From the NCBI GenBank assembly GCA_016712745.1, contig JADJQN010000015.1:248001-312000 (forward strand): a stretch of 64,000 nt of DNA, written 5' to 3'. Position numbers and translations under genes: made by a program. Below the pieces are notes generated by a model. It searched no databases. It was not told the origin of the DNA and was given only the letters and a program-made list of their open reading frames with translations. The DNA comes from Sandaracinaceae bacterium (lineage in GTDB: Bacteria; Myxococcota_A; Polyangia; Polyangiales; JADJQN01). Of this stretch, positions 9,815-18,735 are shown piece after piece; the stretch's first letter is position 1; every line of letters begins with the position of its first letter.

Positions 9815-10816
9815 TTAGCGGTTACGACAGATGCTATCGACGCAGGTTTCGGTCGACGTGCAGTCACTCTGACGGATGCATTCGGGGCTCGTTGTTTCGG
9901 CCGAGGCGAAGCAGAGGTACTCAGCCCCGGCCGCGCGACACACTGGAAGCTGCGAATCGAAGCCCATGCAAGTCGTGTTCGACATGTCAGCGCAGGGAGT
10001 GCGGCACACACCTTCGCGGCAGACGTGATTATCGGCGCAGTCGCCATCGACGGTGCAGATGGGTTTGGGCTGCCAGTTCGGGTGGCAGAACTCGTCTTCT
10101 GGTGCGCAGTACGTAGATGAAGCGCAGCTGCTCGAGATGGCGCAGTCAACGAGACACGTTCCGCTCACACAGTGTTCATTCGCTGCGCATTGGCTCGACG
10201 AAGTGCACTCGGTCTGGTCGGGGCGGCAGAAGTTGCCGTCGCAGCTCAAGCCCGCAGCGCATTGCTCGTCGGTGGTGCAGTTCGTGGTGCAACGGTTGTC
10301 GACACAGAACTGACCCGCGCCGCACTCGTAGTTGTACTGACAGGTGTCTGCAGGCGCGTGGCATTGGCCTTCCACGCAGACCTGGCCGCCACTGCAATCA
10401 ACGTCCGTGCGGCAACCTTCAAGCGGTACGCACGTGTTGCGGAAGTCGCACACGAAACCGCCACTGCAAGCTGCGTCACTCGTGCACGTGCCCGAGCTCT
10501 GGCAAACGTCGGAGCTGTTGCAGTAACGACCGGAGTCGCAGTCACCGTTGGTGCGACAGGCTTCCTGCGGCACGCAGACTTGATTTGCGAGATTGCACTC
10601 GAAGCCGCTCTCACATTCGGCGTTGGTCGTGCATCCATCGCCAAGCTCGCATGAGCCCGCGGTGCACAGCGTTCCAACACCGCACTGGGTGATGGACGTG
10701 CAGGGGCAGCCGATGCCTACGCAATCGGTCGGGCCGCCGCTTGAGCCATACACCGGGCATCCGGCGAAGAGGGCGACAGCAGTAACAGCGAACAGGGTCC
10801 CGTAAAGCTTATTCAT
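9815..10816 (-). CDS. Cys-rich secreted lipoprotein with disulfide-knot repeats
   Basis: The 333-residue product has a lipoprotein signal peptide with lipobox LFAGC (Cys20). About eight Cys-rich modules of 35-40 residues follow, each with a pattern such as C-x-x-x-x-x-C-x-x-G-x-x-C or similar (for example GCTTNAECESGFECN). These resemble the short disulfide repeats common in myxobacterial surface proteins. No enzymatic motif is visible. It is probably exported and anchored in the envelope. The gene is followed by its own terminator and is the gene immediately upstream of the MopE-like gene on the same strand; both products are Cys-rich and exported. The exact function is unknown. Confidence 0.85.
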   Translation of the reverse strand: MNKLYGTLFAVTAVALFAGCPVYGSSGGPTDCVGIGCPCTSITQCGVGTLCTAGSCELGDGCTTNAECESGFECNLANQVCVPQEACRTNGDCDSGRYCNSSDVCQSSGTCTSDAACSGGFVCDFRNTCVPLEGCRTDVDCSGGQVCVEGQCHAPADTCQYNYECGAGQFCVDNRCTTNCTTDEQCAAGLSCDGNFCRPDQTECTSSSQCAANEHCVSGTCLVDCAISSSCASSTYCAPEDEFCHPNWQPKPICTVDGDCADNHVCREGVCRTPCADMSNTTCMGFDSQLPVCRAAGAEYLCFASAETTSPECIRQSDCTSTETCVDSICRNR

Positions 10817-10937
10817 GGCGATGCGCCTCCTTCGGGCGATCTTCTTCGAAGTCTGGTCTATGCGACGGCCGTGCCACTAATTACCTTCAAAAGGGTACCA
10901 AGATCACTGGGGTCTGGAGCATAGTGTGAAGCCTGGT

Positions 10938-11884
10938 TCACGGTCCTTGGCGTGAACGCTGGCGGTGATTGGGAGCCCGGTGGGCGGGCCGGCGATGCGA
11001 TCTTGCGCGGCGATCGGCGCGGTGAGGGCGGACCCGGGGCGCCGGCAGCTCGTCCGCAGGAGTGACTTCTTCGTCGTCGGCACTGAGCGGCGTGATGTGA
11101 ACACCGGCAGGAAAGCCGACGAAATGATGGAGCGGGTCGCGTGCGCGCCCCTCCACATGCCATTCGAAGTGCAAATGCGTCCCACGTGCGTAACCCGTGT
11201 CGCCCACTTCACCGAGCACTTGGCCGCGGACAACAAGCTGGCCTGCCATCACATAGACGGCGCGGCAGTGGGCGTAGAACGTGACGCTCCGATCGGGATG
11301 CACCACAAGTATCAGGTTGCCGTAGCCCGTGACCTCATTATCGCTGTACGCGACCAGCCCTTCGTTGACGGCGCGAATGCGGGTGCCCGCGTCAGCCCCG
11401 AGGTCGACGCCCGCATGCTGGTGCGTGCGACGTCGGTGACGTACGCGTCCGAAATGTCGCCACACGGTGCCGCCTTCCAGAGGCCACAGCAACGTGCTCG
11501 CAGCGGCGTCGGTCTGAACAGCAGTGCCAGCAGCACTGACCCATTCATCGCGCGGCGGCTCGCTCAGTAAAAGTGACGCCGCTGCACGCGTGCCGAGCCA
11601 AGTGCGTTTGCGCGAGCTGCAAACTCGCCGCTCGGCTGTGGAACCCGCCGCGGGCCCGCACAAAACCCGCGCAGACGCCCGCGGCGAATGCAACGCATTG
11701 GGCCCGGCGCAAGCCATTCGGTCGGCAGCGGCGTGTCGACGGTAGCTTCTTGCGGCGACTGCGACGCGACAACGGCCGAAGCGTCAAGGACTCCGCCATC
11801 GTTCTGATCTGCGAATGCCGACACAGCGACGAGCGAGCCGAGCACGCATACCAATGCGGTCGTTACTCTACGCAACGAATGCAC
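10938..11884 (-). CDS. M23 (LytM-type) metallopeptidase, apparent single-base frameshift
   Basis: The catalytic part lies in the frame ending at 10938. It has the M23 zinc-site motifs HAGVDLGAD (HxxxD) and HLHFEW (HxH), with YAH between them, typical of peptidoglycan endopeptidases. The first roughly 40 residues of that frame look meaningless. A second frame starting at a GTG (11884-11882) encodes a signal peptide (HSLRRVTTALVCVLGSLV to SAFA) and a conserved-looking segment ending EFAARANALG, then shifts out. The catalytic frame resumes with LGTRAAASLLL. One missing base near 11597 would join them. The N-terminal frame overlaps the end of trmL by 17 bases. It is either a sequencing error or a recent pseudogene. 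Expected role is cell-wall cleavage in the periplasm. Confidence 0.72.
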
Positions 11885-12380
11885 GGTCGAGTCCGCCGTT
11901 CTTTCGAATGGCCTCGAAAAGCACAATCGAGACCGCGTTCGAAAGGTTGAAGCTGCGCACGTCACCACTCATGGGAATGCCCCAGACCCGGTCCTCGTGC
12001 TGTGCGAGCAACTCGCGCGGCAAACCAACCGACTCCTTGCCAAAGACCAGCGCATCGCCCGGACGGAAATCGGCATCGGTGTAGCTGCGCTTTGCATCGG
12101 CACTGAAGAGGTGCATGCGCGCGTTGGCGTGAAGGCCCTGAAACTCATCGAGCGTTTCGTGACGATGCAGATCGACCAAGTGCCAGTAGTCGAGTCCCGC
12201 GCGCCGAACAGCTTGTTCATCGATGCGAAAGCCTAGCTTGCCAACCAAATGCAGGGACGAGCAGGTCCCGGCGCAGGTACGAGCAACGCTCCCAGTATTG
12301 GGCGGAATTTCCGGCTCCACGAGAACGACGCGAAAAGGCGGGCTTAATGGCGCGACGCGTAGCTTTTGTTGATCGGGCAC
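11868..12380 (-). CDS. trmL: tRNA (cytidine(34)-2'-O)-methyltransferase, TrmL/YibK-like SPOUT enzyme
   Basis: This SPOUT-class methyltransferase would add a 2'-O-methyl group to the wobble base of certain leucine tRNAs, using S-adenosylmethionine. The 170-residue product has the family length and motifs: PEIPPNTGSVART near residues 23-35, VFGKESVGLP, and the trefoil-knot SAM site IPMSGDVRSFNLSNAVSIVLFE at the C-terminal end. The start is GTG at 12380, with a divergent barrel gene 61 bases away. The frameshifted M23 gene overlaps its 3' end. Confidence 0.9.
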   Translation of the reverse strand: MPDQQKLRVAPLSPPFRVVLVEPEIPPNTGSVARTCAGTCSSLHLVGKLGFRIDEQAVRRAGLDYWHLVDLHRHETLDEFQGLHANARMHLFSADAKRSYTDADFRPGDALVFGKESVGLPRELLAQHEDRVWGIPMSGDVRSFNLSNAVSIVLFEAIRKNGGLDRAFVA

Positions 12381-12441
12381 GTGGGCGTTCTTTCATCCCT
12401 GCTTGACGGGCGCAAGTCGTGAACGATAGCGTCCAAATCCT

Positions 12442-13383
12442 GTGCAGAACGGCCGACTTACGAGTTTCGCGTTGGTAGCAGTGCTGAGCGTTTTGGCGAG
12501 CAGCTCGCTCGCGCACGCAGACACGATGGATATCGCGCTGGGTCGGCTGTCGCTCGATAACGGCGTAGGTGGACGCGTTCCCGACAACGATTCGTGGCGC
12601 GCGCTTGTGCAGCAACAAGGTGCAGCGCTTGCGCAGCCGATGCTCGAGCCGGCGCGCACACTCGGTTACGGTGGTTTCTACATTGGTCTTGAAGGAAGCC
12701 TCACCGGAATTTCGTCGAGCCAGGATTATTGGCAGCTCGGCACCGAAGGTGATGCGAATGCGCCGGCCGAGGGGCGCAACCGTTTTCCCTCGAGCGTGCT
12801 CTATTGGCAGCGCTTGAACTTGCGTAAAGGTTTGCCGTTTGGGTTTGAGCTTGGGTCGTCGGGCGGGCACTTGATGGGCACCGGCCAGTGGAGCTTGGGC
12901 CTCAGCTTGAAGTGGTCCCTCTTTGAAGGCTTCCGCCGCGGCCCGTACTCGTTCATTCCGGACGTCGCGATTCGCGGCGCGGTTCAGACGATGATCGGCG
13001 ACAGCGAGTTTCATCTCACCGTGCCAACACTCGACATCGTGGTATCGAAGCCCTTCGTCATTGCCAATCAGCTCACGCTCTCGCCCTATATGGGTTTTCA
13101 ACAAGCGTGGATTTACGGAACGAGTGAAGTCGTTGATCTCACGCCCGGCGTTGACGCCTACACAGAGCCAACTCCCGCGGACTACGGCAACAACGCAACG
13201 TTCGCCACAGTCAACGCTTCGCGTTCGCGCGGTTATGTCGGTGTACAGGCGCGATTCGCGGCCCTCACGATTACAACAGCATTTACCGTGGATTTGTCAG
13301 CGCCCGGCGACGTTGGCGCGACGGCGCCTCTGAACCTTGCGCATCAATGGACGTGGGCCTTCGGCTTGGGACTTTCGTACTAG
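12442..13383 (+). CDS. Predicted outer-membrane beta-barrel protein
   Basis: The 313-residue product starts at GTG 12442 and has a Sec signal peptide cleaved after ASSSLAHA (about residue 26). The mature part is rich in alternating aromatic and glycine strands such as GYGGFYIGLEGSL, GQWSLGLSLKWSLF and YVGVQARFAALTITTAFTV. It ends in GLGLSY with a terminal aromatic residue, the usual outer-membrane targeting signature. No substrate can be assigned. It is divergent from trmL and convergent with the lipoprotein gene at 13390, leaving only six bases between the two stops. Confidence 0.75.
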   Translation: MQNGRLTSFALVAVLSVLASSSLAHADTMDIALGRLSLDNGVGGRVPDNDSWRALVQQQGAALAQPMLEPARTLGYGGFYIGLEGSLTGISSSQDYWQLGTEGDANAPAEGRNRFPSSVLYWQRLNLRKGLPFGFELGSSGGHLMGTGQWSLGLSLKWSLFEGFRRGPYSFIPDVAIRGAVQTMIGDSEFHLTVPTLDIVVSKPFVIANQLTLSPYMGFQQAWIYGTSEVVDLTPGVDAYTEPTPADYGNNATFATVNASRSRGYVGVQARFAALTITTAFTVDLSAPGDVGATAPLNLAHQWTWAFGLGLSY

Positions 13384-13389
13384 CAAGTT

Positions 13390-13944
13390 CTAGAAGGCGT
13401 CGACAGGCCGCATCGCGACGTAGGTCTGGCACACGCGTTGCGCGGCGAGCTGAATGCACCCGACGTGAATCGTAGCGTCGGGTCCGGCGCGCTCATCTGA
13501 GTCTGTATTGGTTTGCATCGCGGGGCACCCGCAGGCCGGGTAGAAGTCGCGGCACAACGGTTCCTGCGCGAGCGCTTGATCAATATCGGACACGTTGATG
13601 CCGTAGGCGAAGGTATTGCCACAGCAATCCGTCTGGTGGACGAAGTACTCGCAGTCCGCATCCTCGGAGCACGAATCGTCGAGCGCGTCCGCAAAATCGC
13701 AGGCGTTGCCAGCGTCTACACCAGCGTCTGCGCCAGCATCGCCCACGCTCATATCAATCGGTTCACCCAGGTCGAGCGAGGTGCCCATATCCTGCGATGC
13801 ATCTGCGACATCGGATGCGTCGAAGTGCGCGTCTGCTTCTGGCCCCGAGTCATTTCCGGCGTCGGTGCCAACTGGAGGCGCCTCGCTTGTGCACGCGGCA
13901 AGGATGGCAGCGATCAGAACCATTAAGCGCAGTGCAGGTGTCAT
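13390..13944 (-). CDS. Lipoprotein with Asp/Ala-rich linker and Cys-rich C-terminal domain
   Basis: The start was placed at ATG 13944, which gives a compact lipoprotein signal peptide with lipobox LAAC (Cys18); eight further in-frame codons upstream are less plausible. A linker of about 65 residues rich in Asp, Ala and Gly follows. The C-terminal domain is Cys-rich with about ten Cys (CSEDADCEYFVHQTDCCGN, CRDFYPACGCP, HVGCI, VCQTY), consistent with disulfide-stabilised extracytoplasmic folding. The product has 184 residues. Function is unknown; this lipoprotein style is common in Polyangia. Confidence 0.78.
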   Translation of the reverse strand: MTPALRLMVLIAAILAACTSEAPPVGTDAGNDSGPEADAHFDASDVADASQDMGTSLDLGEPIDMSVGDAGADAGVDAGNACDFADALDDSCSEDADCEYFVHQTDCCGNTFAYGINVSDIDQALAQEPLCRDFYPACGCPAMQTNTDSDERAGPDATIHVGCIQLAAQRVCQTYVAMRPVDAF

Positions 13945-13996
13945 GGTGCGAGCATAGCGCAAATCCATCAGGCGGGCTCCGAAGGTCGCTGACTGC

Positions 13997-14704
13997 TTAG
14001 CTCAGACTTGGTTTCGTACTGGAGAGCATGCCGTCCTCCATCGTGAGTATCCGATCGCATCGCATCGCAATCGACTCGTCATGGGTGCTGACGAAAAATG
14101 CGGTCCCTTCGTCGTGCGCGAGCTCACGGAGAAGGTGCAAAACCTCGTCTGAGCTCTTGCGGTCGAGATTGCCCGTGGGCTCGTCGGCAAGCACGATCTC
14201 CGGCTTCATAATGAGCGCGCGAGCAACAGCTACGCGCTGCTTTTGACCGCCCGAAAGTTTGGACGTGGGAAACTCCATTCGGTCCTTGAGGCCGACGCGT
14301 TGCAGGAGCCGACGCGCGCGCGCGACGAACGGCGCACTGACACGCGCTTGGGCTCCATAGACGGGCATCAACACGTTCTCGAACGCGGTGAAGTCTTCAA
14401 GCAAATGGTGAAACTGAAAGACAAATCCAAGGTGACGGTTTCGCACTTCGGCAATCTCCTTCTCGTTGCGGCCGAGCACGCTTTCACCCGCTATAGCTAG
14501 CGAGCCTGTGCTGGGCGTGAGCAAGGTGCCGGCGATCGAAAGAAACGTGCTCTTGCCGCTGCCGCTTGGCCCTACGAGCGCGACGAACTCCCCGCTTCTG
14601 ATCTCTGTGGAAACCCCTCGCAGAACATGCGTCGCGGCTTCGCCTTCTCCAAACGTCTTCACGATGTCCTTGGCCTCAAGGACCACTGTAGTGAGCTGCG
14701 TCAC
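13997..14704 (-). CDS. ABC transporter ATP-binding protein (LolD/MacB type)
   Basis: This 235-residue ATPase has Walker A GPSGSGKS (residues 45-52), signature LSGGQKQR, Walker B IVLADEP and the H-loop STHD. It is the MacB/LolD subfamily that powers FtsX-like permeases. The GTG start at 14704 overlaps the permease stop in GTGA, so translation is coupled; the longer in-frame extension upstream is shadow sequence across the permease. It is the last gene of an operon of membrane-fusion protein, permease and ATPase. It probably exports or extracts an envelope substrate such as a lipid, lipoprotein or peptide. Confidence 0.92.
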   Translation of the reverse strand: MTQLTTVVLEAKDIVKTFGEGEAATHVLRGVSTEIRSGEFVALVGPSGSGKSTFLSIAGTLLTPSTGSLAIAGESVLGRNEKEIAEVRNRHLGFVFQFHHLLEDFTAFENVLMPVYGAQARVSAPFVARARRLLQRVGLKDRMEFPTSKLSGGQKQRVAVARALIMKPEIVLADEPTGNLDRKSSDEVLHLLRELAHDEGTAFFVSTHDESIAMRCDRILTMEDGMLSSTKPSLS

Positions 14705-15942
14705 GACTGAATCGCCTCGAGTGGATCGATTCGGGCTGCGGAGCGAGCCGGAAGCACGGCGGCGGCTCCGCTTACAATCATCGCGAGTAAGACGGCGAGT
14801 AGGTACTCGCCTTGCGCCGGATCGATGGGGATTGAAGGTATGCCGGTTGCCTTCATGGATGCATACAGAAGCAGGTGCGCGAAGCCAAAGCCCAGCGCTG
14901 CGCCGACGAGCGCACCGACAGTTCCGATGAGAAGTCCCTGAAGAATAAAGGTACGAATTATCGCTCCGCGGCCGATGCCGAAGCTTCGCAAGATGCCGAT
15001 GTCGGAGCGTCTGCGCGAAACGGACAAGAACAATGCACTGGCGACACCAACGGCAATCGTGAGCAGGCTGAACGCCTTGATCATGTTGGCGGTGCTGTCT
15101 TGCGCGCGCAGGCCTTCCTGCAGCCGCGTGTTTCGATTGAGCCAATTGGAAGCTCTGAGCGTTGTCGCGCGCCCGAGTCTCTCAGCGAGCGCAGGCGCCT
15201 GCCATACATCGTCCACTTTAAGCTCAATCATCGAGACTCCATCGATCACATCGAAGAGCTTTCTTGCCGACGTAAGATCGATGTAGACGACACGCTCATC
15301 GATCGCTTGCACACCTAGCGTGAAGATCCCGCGAACCACCATCACGGCTTCCGCACCTGCCGATCGCGTTCGCGACGCTGCGCTGTTTGCCGCTCTGAGA
15401 TTCACGCGATCGCCGACATCGACGCCGAGTTCCGCCGCTAATCGAGAGCCGACTACGATGCTCCCTACTGCGAGATCGAGTCGACCGCGCACTATCGAGC
15501 GCGTCAAAGGGGCGATGACGTCAGCGTCCTTTGCTTGGATGCCTGTTACCGCTACGGCAAGGGTCTGTTCACCTCGCGCTAGTGTCGCGTTTCCGAAGAC
15601 TTCTGGCACAACCGCACGTACACCGTGCATTCGCGCAGCCTGCTCGATGATTGAGCGATAGTTGCGTATCACTGGCATGACATTGTGTCCGGGTTGAATC
15701 GCGAAAAGAGCGCGCCCGCGCGGTGACGCCATAAATGTCTGCGGTAAGCGAGGCGCAGGCTCGAGCGTCACGTGCGCAACGTTGCCGGTGATGTCCTCGG
15801 TCAATCGAACGCTGAGTCCATTCATCAGCGAGGCGATAAATGTGAACACCACAACACCGACCGATACTCCGAACATGAGCAAGGCGCTCTGTCGCCACGC
15901 GGATACGAGGTAGCGCGTGGCCACCTTGGCTTCAAAGAGCAT
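14701..15942 (-). CDS. FtsX/MacB-family ABC transporter permease
   Basis: The 413-residue product has the LolC/MacB layout: one N-terminal span (about 19-42), a large periplasmic domain of about 235 residues, then three spans in an FtsX domain (about 283-400) with the cytoplasmic loop SRRRSDIGILRSFGIGRGAI. It ends ARIDPLEAIQS, close to the P-x-E-A-I/L-R/S ending typical of the family. It overlaps the membrane-fusion gene by 11 bases at its start and the ATPase gene by 4 at its end. It should form the membrane channel of the mechanotransmission-type exporter encoded here. Confidence 0.92.
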   Translation of the reverse strand: MLFEAKVATRYLVSAWRQSALLMFGVSVGVVVFTFIASLMNGLSVRLTEDITGNVAHVTLEPAPRLPQTFMASPRGRALFAIQPGHNVMPVIRNYRSIIEQAARMHGVRAVVPEVFGNATLARGEQTLAVAVTGIQAKDADVIAPLTRSIVRGRLDLAVGSIVVGSRLAAELGVDVGDRVNLRAANSAASRTRSAGAEAVMVVRGIFTLGVQAIDERVVYIDLTSARKLFDVIDGVSMIELKVDDVWQAPALAERLGRATTLRASNWLNRNTRLQEGLRAQDSTANMIKAFSLLTIAVGVASALFLSVSRRRSDIGILRSFGIGRGAIIRTFILQGLLIGTVGALVGAALGFGFAHLLLYASMKATGIPSIPIDPAQGEYLLAVLLAMIVSGAAAVLPARSAARIDPLEAIQS

Positions 15943-17023
15943 GGGCCATCAGCTTGGTTCGCACGGACGCTCCTACAGCAGCGCCTGTCGGGTCTAGAAG
16001 TACTTGCTCTCCGCGTGCGAGGCCGGAGCGCACAACCACGAGCGGAGCCGGCCAATCATCGACGGTGACTTCGCGTCGCGCGACTTTGCCATTCGTCACG
16101 ACAAGCACGAAAGGCCGAGCCCCGCCGCCTCCCACAGCCTCACGAGGAATGGTCACAGCGGCTGCAATCGTCTCGATGTTCACGTTCACATCGACCGACA
16201 TTCCAAAGAGGACACTGGTCGGAGCGTTGTCGTAAACGAATCGAACTGTCGCGGCGCCCGTTTGCGGATCGACAGCGTGCGCAACGTACGAGACCGTGGC
16301 CGTACGTCGCGCGTCTTCCGATCCGACGGGAAGGATCTCCGCGCGCATGCCTACGCGAAGCGCGCGCACGTATCGTTCGTCCACTTCAGCTGAGACGCGG
16401 GCCGCTTCCGCGCTGGCGAGTTCGAAGACTGTGCTCTGGGGACCGACGGTCTGTCCGACTTCACCATCACGTCGGATGATCGTGCCGTCGAAGGGTGCGA
16501 GCAACACCAATTGAGCACGACTTTCCCTCAGCACTTCGCCAAGACGCCGGACGTCGTCGGTGGCGCGCGCCACGAGCAGCCGCGCGGATTCAAGCTCGGC
16601 GGACGCAACAGCTCCGCGCGAAACCAGCAGGGACGTGCGCGCGAGATCGCGCTGCGCCTGAGCAAGGTCGTGTTCGCGGGATGAGAGCACGGCCTCTTGC
16701 TGACGGACGTCCGATCGCGCGACGGTGTCAGCGAGGCGTGCGAGGATCTCTCCTCGGCTCACGCGGTCGCCCTCGTGGTGCACAATCTCGGTGATGCGCC
16801 CCGAGAACCGCGGACTCAACAGGACCGTCTGCGCGGCTTCCACTCGTCCGGTAAGAGCGAGCATGCGCGAGACATCTTCGGTCTTTGCCGCCACGACTAA
16901 AACTTCTGGTGGCCGACGCAGAACCCGGATCACTTGCACAGTCCCTGCGGCCAGCAGACATGCAAGCAACGCAAGCACCAATGTGCGACGCGTGCGGCGT
17001 TTCTTGCGGGGTGCGTCCGGCAT
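15932..17023 (-). CDS. RND/HlyD-type periplasmic adaptor (membrane-fusion protein)
   Basis: This adaptor links the inner-membrane permease to the outer membrane. From ATG 17023 the product has a basic N terminus (RKKRRTRR), one span (LVLALLACLLAAGTVQVI), a lipoyl half with GRITEIVHHEGDRVSRGEILARL, a helical hairpin of about 70 residues, the second lipoyl half (LLAPFDGTIIRRDGEVGQTV) and beta-barrel and membrane-proximal domains. The frame stays open to an ATG at 17269, but that extension has no domain character, so the 17023 start was chosen; an intermediate start near 17100 is possible. It is the first gene of the exporter operon. No TolC-like partner lies nearby. Confidence 0.88.
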   Translation of the reverse strand: MPDAPRKKRRTRRTLVLALLACLLAAGTVQVIRVLRRPPEVLVVAAKTEDVSRMLALTGRVEAAQTVLLSPRFSGRITEIVHHEGDRVSRGEILARLADTVARSDVRQQEAVLSSREHDLAQAQRDLARTSLLVSRGAVASAELESARLLVARATDDVRRLGEVLRESRAQLVLLAPFDGTIIRRDGEVGQTVGPQSTVFELASAEAARVSAEVDERYVRALRVGMRAEILPVGSEDARRTATVSYVAHAVDPQTGAATVRFVYDNAPTSVLFGMSVDVNVNIETIAAAVTIPREAVGGGGARPFVLVVTNGKVARREVTVDDWPAPLVVVRSGLARGEQVLLDPTGAAVGASVRTKLMAHAL

Positions 17024-17373
17024 AGCCTCGATCCCGAGGGGCGTTGCGCGCGCGGACTGGGTATCAGCCACGGCCGAACTGACGCGAGCGTTTGCGGTGT
17101 GATCGTCCAAAACCGGGCCCTTTCTTTCGGCGAGTGATGCTGCGACTCTCGTAGTTGGACTAAGCGTGGGTGCACTATGCGTGCCGCATCCGAGCGCTCC
17201 CAAGTACGCGCATCGCACGCGCGTCGGTGCGGTTTCTGCGCGGGGCGCAAACTTTGCCGCGCTTGGCACTGCGCGCGTTGACCAGGATGGGACTTTTGTG
17301 ACGGCACGCCTGATGCTCGAGCGGGCTGCGGCGATGTTGGCCGTTTCGCAAACCGGACCGCAGAGGGCAAACC
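17024..17373. other. Divergent intergenic region without a convincing gene
   Basis: About 350 bases separate the divergent adaptor gene and the 97-residue protein gene. The adaptor frame stays open on the minus strand as far as 17269, and short plus-strand frames exist, but none shows domain character. It must hold promoters for both directions. I could not identify a convincing sigma-70 or sigma-54 box. Confidence 0.5.
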
Positions 17374-17667
17374 ATGAAGAAGAACGCAGTCCGAGCCGAG
17401 TACGTCACGCGCGACACCATTCTACGGCTTCTCTCGGATGAGGAGCTCGCGCGCGTGTGCACGGCCGAGGCCGGAACGCAGCTCGTCGATGGGGACGAGT
17501 ATGTGGACCTCGAGACGCCCAACCGAGGAGTACGAATTGCGCGCGCGAGCGGCAATTTATCTATCGTGCGGGTGCTTCCCAGGAAGGCCGTACACGAGAG
17601 AACGTGGCGACGGATTCTCGCGTTGCTATCGGCGCACGAAGCTAGGCGCTTACACAGCCTGAACTGA
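17374..17667 (+). CDS. Small conserved-looking protein of unknown function
   Basis: This 97-residue cytoplasmic protein has no signal peptide or span. It is rich in charged residues, with the segments VTRDTILRLLSDEELARV, DGDEYVDLE and VLPRKAVHERTWRRILALL. An AGAGG ribosome site lies about eight bases before the ATG. The stop is followed 13 bases later by the VIT-family gene, so the two are probably co-transcribed. I do not recognise a named family. The segment pattern suggests a real gene, but the function is unknown. Confidence 0.7.
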   Translation: MKKNAVRAEYVTRDTILRLLSDEELARVCTAEAGTQLVDGDEYVDLETPNRGVRIARASGNLSIVRVLPRKAVHERTWRRILALLSAHEARRLHSLN

Positions 17668-17680
17668 GGTCTGAATAAAC

Positions 17681-18388
17681 ATGACAAGCAGACGAACACT
17701 CCACGGCGAGACGCATCGTAGCGGCCGCGCCGCATGGTTGCGGGCTGCCGTCCTCGGCTCCGACGACGCTATCGTATCGACGGCCAGCTTGATGATTGGC
17801 GTTGCGGCATCCTCTGCCTCAACTCCCGCCATTCTCGTTGCCGGCGTTGCCGGATTGGTGGCGGGGTCCATGTCGATGGCCGTCGGAGAGTTCGTGTCGG
17901 TTAGCTCGCAGCGCGATGCCGAGAACGCCGACATCGCGCGCGAGAAGAATGAACTTGAGCAGCAGCCTCAAGCTGAACTCGACGAGCTTGCGACGCTGTA
18001 CGTGAAACGCGGCCTCGACGAAACACTCGCAAAGCAGGTGGCGCAGCAGCTGAGCGTGCGCGACAGGCTCGGGGCACACTTGCGCGACGAGCTCGGAATC
18101 GAGGCGACGTCACTCGCGCGGCCGTTGCAAGCGGCGTGGATTTCAGCGGCAAGCTTCGCGCTCTTCGCGCTCGTACCGATTGTTGCACTTATCGTTGCGC
18201 CGACGGGTTGGAGAATTCCTCTGATCGCTGCCGCCTCTCTTGTGAGTCTGGCGGGTCTTGGCGCATTTGGCGGCTATCTCGGCGGCGCGCCGATCGTTCG
18301 CGCGGCGATGCGCGTTACCCTCGGTGGTGCCACCGCCATGGCCGTCACCGCGGCAATCGGCAGCCTTCTGGGTGTGTCCGTGAGTTGA
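17681..18388 (+). CDS. VIT1/CCC1-family transporter (probable Fe2+/Mn2+)
   Basis: Members of this family move iron or manganese across membranes. The 235-residue product has the usual length and order: a short N terminus, two spans including LGSDDAIVSTASLMIGVAAS and VAGSMSMAVGEFVSVSSQRDAE (the conserved metal-site region), a cytoplasmic helical hairpin rich in Glu and Gln (about 85-145), then three spans with GGYLGGAPIVRAAMRV. The family motif MAxGEYxSxxSQ is recognisable as MAVGEFVSVSSQ. It follows the 97-residue gene closely. The metal preference is inferred from the family, not from the sequence. Confidence 0.88.
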   Translation: MTSRRTLHGETHRSGRAAWLRAAVLGSDDAIVSTASLMIGVAASSASTPAILVAGVAGLVAGSMSMAVGEFVSVSSQRDAENADIAREKNELEQQPQAELDELATLYVKRGLDETLAKQVAQQLSVRDRLGAHLRDELGIEATSLARPLQAAWISAASFALFALVPIVALIVAPTGWRIPLIAAASLVSLAGLGAFGGYLGGAPIVRAAMRVTLGGATAMAVTAAIGSLLGVSVS

Positions 18389-18475
18389 CTTGGCGCCCCG
18401 TTCGCGCCGCACAGCCTATCTGAACCGCGTTCGCAATCGGTGATGGTACGGAACGAGCTCTGACTAGAAACCAAA

Positions 18476-18499
18476 GCAAAGCGCGATCTGCAAAGCGCG
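18476..18499 (+). repeat. Two direct repeats upstream of a small membrane protein
   Basis: GCAAAGCGCG occurs twice, at 18476-18485 and 18490-18499, 14 bases apart and about 20 bases before the start of the 52-residue membrane protein gene. The spacing could suit an operator, but chance in GC-rich DNA cannot be excluded. Confidence 0.35.
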
Positions 18500-18517
18500 C
18501 AAGAAAGTAGGGGACTC

Positions 18518-18676
18518 ATGTCAAATCTTCTCTGGACGGTTGCCGCGATCTTGGTTTTGTTGTGGGTTTTGGGTTTCGCGTTTCACGTGACGTTGGGCGG
18601 CTTCATTCACGTCTTGCTCGTGCTCGCGCTCATCACGGTCGTTGTGCGCCTGGTGCAGGGCCGCAAAGTGGTCTGA
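18518..18676 (+). CDS. Small membrane protein, lmo0937/DUF5670-like
   Basis: This 52-residue protein has two hydrophobic segments (about residues 4-25 and 29-45) joined by FHVTLGGFIH, and a basic tail VRLVQGRKVV. Length, the LW.LGF segment and the loop match the widespread lmo0937 family of short stress-associated membrane proteins. An AAGTAGGGG ribosome site sits about six bases before the ATG. It is below usual ORF cut-offs and easily missed. Function is unknown even for the family. Confidence 0.8.
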   Translation: MSNLLWTVAAILVLLWVLGFAFHVTLGGFIHVLLVLALITVVVRLVQGRKVV

Positions 18677-18735
18677 GCTCGCTCAGCGTGCGGACTCGCT
18701 TGACTGGAACAAGCGAGTTCGCGAACGTTGCGCCA

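Noticed and set aside
14705..15145. Upstream extension of the ABC ATPase
   Set aside because: It lies over the permease in another frame; the GTG at 14704 overlapping the permease stop is the natural start.
17024..17269. Extension of the membrane-fusion protein to an upstream ATG
   Set aside because: The extra residues precede the basic/TM start of the adaptor and look non-coding.
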